Shown: piece after piece, positions 59,144 to 64,000 of the stretch
Numbering within the stretch: the first letter of the stretch is position 1
How the letters are laid out: the number at the start of each line of letters is the position of its first letter
From: Brachypodium distachyon
Lineage: Eukaryota > Streptophyta > Magnoliopsida > Poales > Poaceae
Reading direction: 5' to 3'
DNA: 64,000 bases
Assembly (NCBI RefSeq): GCF_000005505.3
Contig: NC_016131.3
Location: forward strand, 39,408,855 to 39,472,854
Notes under the pieces: generated by a model
What the model saw: the letters and a program-made list of their open reading frames with translations, nothing else
What the model was told of the DNA's origin: nothing
Database searches by the model: none
Program-made: the position numbers and the translations under genes

Positions 59144-61046
59144 GATATTAGCGGCTTTAGAAACGAACAGTTGTGATGTTATCAGAAAGCTACCAAAGAG
59201 TACAGTTGTTAATGTAATAAACTAACGGGATTAAAAATCCATAAAAACCAACGGCAATAAAATGCTGGAGTGCCAGTCACACCTTCCGACTAAGGGGTAT
59301 ACAAAAAGATCAAAGAAAATACCAATAAAATACAAAATGGATACTTGGGTCACCTGAAGAGCCTTGCAGAGCTTTTGGGCCTCAGCGGTGAAAAATGTGG
59401 GGCGTCGTGGTGCCCATCTTGATCTCATAGGAAGTGGCCACTGTTGCCGGCGGTGGGGTCGAGCACGGGGAGAGGGCAAGGCTGCCCTGGACGCCGTGGA
59501 CGAGCGTGTGGCTTACACGGGCATACTCGCCGGTGACATGCACCCGGCAGCTCTCTCCTCCCACAGCATGCAGTCATCATGGACGGACAATACACCCACC
59601 AGCAAGACGGCCCTGTATTGGAGCAGCCTGCACGGCAGCACCGCGACGCTGGCGGCGGACGAGGACTACTTGTACAACAGCAACAACCCTCGTGATCCGC
59701 TCCTTCACGAGGCCGTGCAACCGTAGATTGCTGTCGTCACTATCGTGCCATTGTCGCCTCCCCGAAGTCGATTTGCCGCCGTCGACGACAATAGTTGTAG
59801 TCCCGATGTTGTTGAGAGAGATAGAGAGTCGAGGGGGAGATAGAGACATAGCAAAGAGAAAGAACCGTTCGACTCACGACGCTTTTGCAGAAAACCCCCT
59901 GAGAAATTGCAGCAACACTTATGCAGGTGTGGCAGCCACATGGCTATTTTAACCCCTTCTAAACCGATTTTGACTGAACTGAGATAGTAATCCTAGTTTG
60001 GGGCGTTTGATTAAAATGCTATGCACAACCTGTCTTTGATTAAAATGTTTTACATAGTGTGTGAAAAATGTTCATTATGAGTTTATGACATATAAAATGT
60101 TCACAATTTAGAAAAAAAACATATTCACTTTTCTTTGCAAAGAAGTTTCTGCTGTTGGACCGGTCCATATTATATCTGAACTTGCACGGATCACAGAACT
60201 GGATCCAATGGTCATCAATTGCGTTTGGTACCATTTTGATCGAAAACACAATCTTACAAATAACTAGACTATATAGGTAGTACAGGTGTTGGTATTTATG
60301 TTGACGGGACCATGTAGTAGCAAAATGGTTAGTACAGGTCGGTGGTAGCCTTTAGGCCTTGAATAATTGAGAAAAGGACCACTCACTCACCCACAACCAC
60401 GTGAGAACAAAAGAGATAGAATAGCATTGACTGACTTTGCACTAACCTGTGATACCCGACGCACCAAACACTCAAGTTGTATTGCCCTTTCCCTCTAATG
60501 ATTTTGAAGTTGCAACCCAATTTCACTTGACTTGGGAAGAATGATTGATCGAGCCACATATCAGTTGATTGGGACATGGATTTCCGTAGGGTAAGAGCTT
60601 TATTTTGCTTTGAGAAATTTACATCTGAAAATAAATCTTAGAAACAAGCAAAGGAGGAGGAAACAAGCATGTCCAAGTTTTTTTTAAATAAGCTTTTCTT
60701 GTACAACAACGTGTAAATTGGAAGTCCTAAAGAAAAAAAAGGTAATATGCTTCAACAGTACTACTATTATTACTGGGTGCCAATTTAGTCCCAATATTAT
60801 GATACTGCATATTTACGTTTCAATTTTGTTCAAATTATTCATGCAAGGTTTTAAACTATCTCAAGAGTCACCGACTCTCCAGCGTGGATCTTTGACCACA
60901 GATTCATTGGCGGGTGAGTGTTAGCGTGGGATTTCCCACCGTGAGTAGCTGGGCAATTGTTTTTTAGATACACCCCTACAAAAGGCCGATCTCACTCATT
61001 GTTCTCGACTCCACCACATTCTTCTTCTTCCATCCTTTTGCGCTTC
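59144..61046. other. Intergenic DNA with a GC-rich, possibly genic patch
   Basis: At 59364-59850 the composition becomes gene-like on both strands. Frames of 60-172 codons (for example 59382-59564 minus, CRVHVTGEYARVSH) may be exon fragments, but I recognise no product. The rest is AT-rich and unremarkable. Confidence 0.35.
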
Positions 61047-61061
61047 CTTTCCTCTTGCCCC

Positions 61062-61171
61062 TTTTTTTTGCGGGTAAAACACAAGCTTTATTAATCAGGT
61101 TGCAAATTACAATCAGCGCTCAAGGCGCTTTGAACCCACTCAGATTTTTCTCCTAGCCAAACTACATACCT
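61062..61171 (-). mobile_element. 110-bp retrotransposed tail with 15-bp TSD
   Basis: A perfect 15-bp duplication, CTTTCCTCTTGCCCC, flanks it at 61047-61061 and 61172-61186. Read on the minus strand the insert ends AATAAAGCTTGTGTTTTACC, then CGC and eight A. This is a severely 5'-truncated LINE, or another transcript moved by LINE machinery. Confidence 0.85.
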
Positions 61172-61186
61172 CTTTCCTCTTGCCCC

Positions 61187-62014
61187 TGCCAACACGGCTT
61201 CCGTTGGTGAAGTGCCCTTGTATAGAGGACCCTTGATGTGTCTTATCTCCAACATGTCGCCAAATCCTGGCCAAGTGCTATACAAATGTCCAAATCATTA
61301 GGAAAATTTTGGTCAATTTCAATCCGATGTAACATTTCGCACTCTTTTCTTTTGCCCGTTTTGTGATCTTGGTTTCAGACAGAGGAGTGTCGAGCCTTTC
61401 AATTTCTACCAACAAGATGGAGAGGACAATATATATGTGCAGTACTTAGAGGCGATTGGCACCCAAGTTCTAGGTTTTTTGGTGTTATCTCGGGTGGAGT
61501 AACCAGAGTAGACGAAGCAGAAAAGGAGGAGGATGTCAATAGAATTGAGATCCTAGACAGGCTAAACAAGGATCTGGCACACTTGGTGGGTAGATAAATG
61601 GCATGTAGGAGAGGTGATATGACAAAGGCAATGAAATAGACGACAGAGCCCGTTCAAGTATGTAGAAAGAGCTATTGTTGTGTTTGCATGAAACCATTAT
61701 ATTTGTACATCAAATTTGACAAAAAATGACGGCAATTCAAATAGGCATGAAACTGGTAAGAATTCAAATATGTCTAAATTAAAACATAAATAAATAAAAC
61801 TTCAAGCTAATCCAACATATGCATGTCCAATGTTAAGTCAAATCAACGATTTCAAGAAAGAACCGTATTCAAAGCTTGGATTGAGGTGATTACTATAAGC
61901 GGAGGAGGATTGCTAGGGGGTCATCATGCACGGGCCATCTCAACGGAGCACCCTGGCAACAGGTCGATAGCACCTGTTGCCATCAAGGTCGGCTCGCCGA
62001 GTAAAAGAGTGAGA
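61187..62014. other. Intergenic DNA, nothing recognised
   Basis: Short frames only, no repeat or RNA gene seen. Confidence 0.4.
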
Positions 62015-62023
62015 AAAAAATAA

Positions 62024-63069
62024 CGGATTTGCTAACTCTCAGTCATCTGAGAAATCTTATTTCTCAGTCGACGTGGGAAACAACAGAGTCTAAGTAAAGA
62101 GATAACTGAACATACACATGAACTGCTAGTTGGTCCGGTGGTTGGTGGACCTAACGCCTGTAGTTGAGCTCTTGTGTTTGACCATTGGGTCACTTATTTT
62201 ACTGTTTTATTTTCTTATTTCTATTTTTTGTTTCGTATTTATAGTTTATGTAGGTTTTGTTTTTAACTCTTATTTCTCTTGATTTCACGTTTTATTTTCT
62301 TTTTTCATGTGCAACTCTAATGTTAAGTGAGAATATGCGTGTTTGTCTTTATGTTACATCTATTTAGTTTATTCGACCGTGTTAATCACAAACAGTTGGT
62401 GTGTGTACCTATGTTTTTATTTCTTTTTTTTCTACGAATTGCATACTCAGATTTTTTTTGGGTTGACAAATTATATATGTGCGGTAATATAAAATAGCAA
62501 TATTGCACATTTATTTTATTTTCTTGTGTTCCAAGTTTATTTTGAACCACTTACTATTCCGAAAACCATAATTTTATTGTGCAGCTTTAGAATTAGGTGT
62601 TGGTCATTTTTTTCGTCTTAGAGCGTGTGTTGGGCTGACGATGTTTTAATTATTTGTTGGTTTTAGGCCAATAATTAAATTTTTCGATTTTAACTGCAAT
62701 TTTTTGAGTTGGATGGACGTTGCAACTGCTATTTCTCGAGTTGGATGTTGCAACTGCAAATTCTTGAGTTGGATGGACGTTTCAACCGTAATTTTTCGAG
62801 TTGGACGTTGCAACTCTAATTTTTCGAGTCGAGGTCTATTTTTCGAACAAGTTGCAACTATAATTTTATGGTACCATGGATTGCATACAACCATAAGGAA
62901 CACGCGCGCGCCAGGGAGAGACCTGCATGCATGCATGACTCCCTCACCTGCATGCGTCAATCCCTGCACGCGTGAATCTCTCGCCTGCATGCATGCTTGA
63001 ATCGCTGATTGATCTCGTCTTGATCTCGTCGAAATTTAATTTCTAGTCGACTGAGCGTTAGACATTCCC
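62024..63069 (+). mobile_element. Non-autonomous TIR DNA element, Mutator-like (family copy 2)
   Basis: The ends are imperfect inverted repeats. The left reads CGGATTTGCTAACTCTCAGTC and so on; the right end, complemented, reads GGGAATGTCTAACGCTCAGT. Each continues into a near-palindrome of CTGAGAAAT type. AAAAAATAA flanks both sides (62015-62023, 63070-63078), a possible 9-bp duplication of Mutator type. Its low complexity, and a similar A-rich flank on copy 1, weaken that point. Inside are a weakly tRNA-like stretch (62130-62190), a T-rich region and an array of TCGAGTTGGA.GTTGCAACT units (62700-62830). No transposase is present. Confidence 0.6.
62700..62835 (+). repeat. Tandem array of GTTGGATGGACGTTGCAACT-like units
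   Basis: Five degenerate units of 25-35 bp within the element at 62024-63069. The array occupies the same relative position as the different array at 435-890 in copy 1. Confidence 0.7.
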
Positions 63070-63078
63070 AAAAAATAA

Positions 63079-63948
63079 AGAGCTAAAATAAAAATAAGAC
63101 AACATATACAAGGTAATTTAAAACCAACTTGACACCACAAGAATAATAGGACGGCAATGCATTTTACTCACAAGTCACAACGAAGCTGGATCAACAATCT
63201 AAAAATGGCTATTCGAGAATAATCTAGTTTTGTTTTTGAAAAGCTTAAGCCGATAGAAAATGACGTAACAAAACATTTTTGTTTACTTGGGCCGTAGGGA
63301 CAAAGCTAAAGAATATGCTTGTCCAAAGAAAAAGCGTGAAAGGCAATCCACGACAGGGTAGCACACGAGACGAGACGAGAGGCAAGGTAGCAGCCAGGAG
63401 GCATGAGAACAAATGAGATGTACGGTAACCAAGACGAAGAATATCCTTTGCCTGCCTGCCCTGCACTGCCAGCTCCTGCAGCCAAAACTAGCACCAAAGC
63501 CGCTCGAGAAATCAAAAACAAAACATATACGACCTGCAGCCTTTTTGTTTATTAGCTGATGGACATAGATTGATAGATATGAGAGCCACGCGTGCATGCC
63601 GACAAGACGAGCAGACAAGGTTGGTTGGGCTCAGCAGGTGTGAGAGATACAGTATGTCGTAATCAGATACAGTAGATATATAGCTCCATTACTCCATACA
63701 TAAATAAATACTCCCGTGAGTATAATTGCTCATGTGTTGGAAACATGTTGTGGCAGGTATGCTTCGTTTTGCAGCTGGCCGAGGCCGACCAGTTCTTGTG
63801 AATCTGCAGTGACTTGGATCGTGTAGGTTATATACTGTGTACTACTGGAGCTGCTCACATCGAGGAATTGACAAGAGGGCATTCGCATGACGATATTTCC
63901 CTTGTAAGTCTGAAATGTCAAGGATAGCAAGTTGGCCGATCTTGAAGT
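63079..63948. other. Intergenic DNA, nothing recognised
   Basis: Minus-strand frames of 60-111 codons are Ser/Leu-rich and overlap in several phases, without coding character. Confidence 0.4.
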
Positions 63949-64000
63949 ACTTTCTCCGTTTCTAAATACTTGTCGTTGTTTTATACAAGTTTGCACTAAG
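63949..64000. mobile_element. Left end of a Stowaway-like MITE, cut by the window edge
   Basis: ACTTTCTCCGTTTCTAAATACTTGTCG resembles the left terminus of the grass Stowaway group CTCCCTCCGTTTCTAAATA. The right end would lie beyond the window. Confidence 0.5.

Overview
The window looks like a chromosome segment of a grass, most likely a Triticeae cereal or close Pooideae relative. It carries intron-rich plant genes spaced many kilobases apart. Between and inside them lie Stowaway-type MITEs (TA-flanked, CTCCCTCC ends), long-TIR Mutator-like elements with 9-bp target duplications, a Helitron, an L1-type LINE, and Copia, Gypsy and CACTA relics. There are no operons, CRISPR arrays or bacterial signals, and I saw no intact tRNA or rRNA gene.

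Layout. 0-2.7 kb: a repeat-bearing DNA element and unrecognised spacer. 2.7-8.6 kb: a LINE with its own target-site duplication, broken by a 1.4-kb Mutator-like element and by a second insertion rich in a GCCGACGG-type motif. 10.5-24.4 kb (minus): a complete 14-exon Ulp1-family SUMO protease, OTS/ULP1C-D-like, 578 aa, whose introns hold a LINE tail, a Gypsy relic and several MITEs. 25.8-28.0 kb: a minisatellite of about 20 units of about 106 bp with trimeric higher-order structure. 29.2-30.0 kb: a CACTA transposase relic. 33.6-36.2 kb (plus): a PERK-type proline-rich receptor kinase, 5 coding exons, 732 aa. 36.4-39.3 kb: a non-autonomous Helitron with a nested Stowaway and a nested hAT MITE. 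41.3-41.65 kb (plus): a single-exon small membrane protein. 42.4-48.4 kb (minus): a complete 11-exon P4-ATPase flippase, 1203 aa, with one GC-AG intron. 49.9-50.05 kb: a decayed 5S rRNA copy. 52.2-53.6 kb: a Pack-MULE with a captured IQD-like gene fragment that keeps an intron. 54.0-59.1 kb: a Copia element whose 5' half (LTR, PBS, gag, start of protease) is inverted relative to its 3' half, joined exactly at the LTR tip. 61-63 kb: a 110-bp retrotransposed tail and a second member of the element family seen at the left end.

The four plausible host genes act in unrelated processes: SUMO deconjugation, wall/membrane signalling, lipid flipping and an unknown small membrane protein. Nothing suggests a gene cluster. 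The most unusual items are the rearranged Copia, whose junction looks integrase-made (possible self-integration), the Pack-MULE with the IQD-like fragment, and the higher-order minisatellite. Exon models were built by hand from reading frame, splice consensus and phase. Both long models close without a phase conflict, but no transcript evidence was available.
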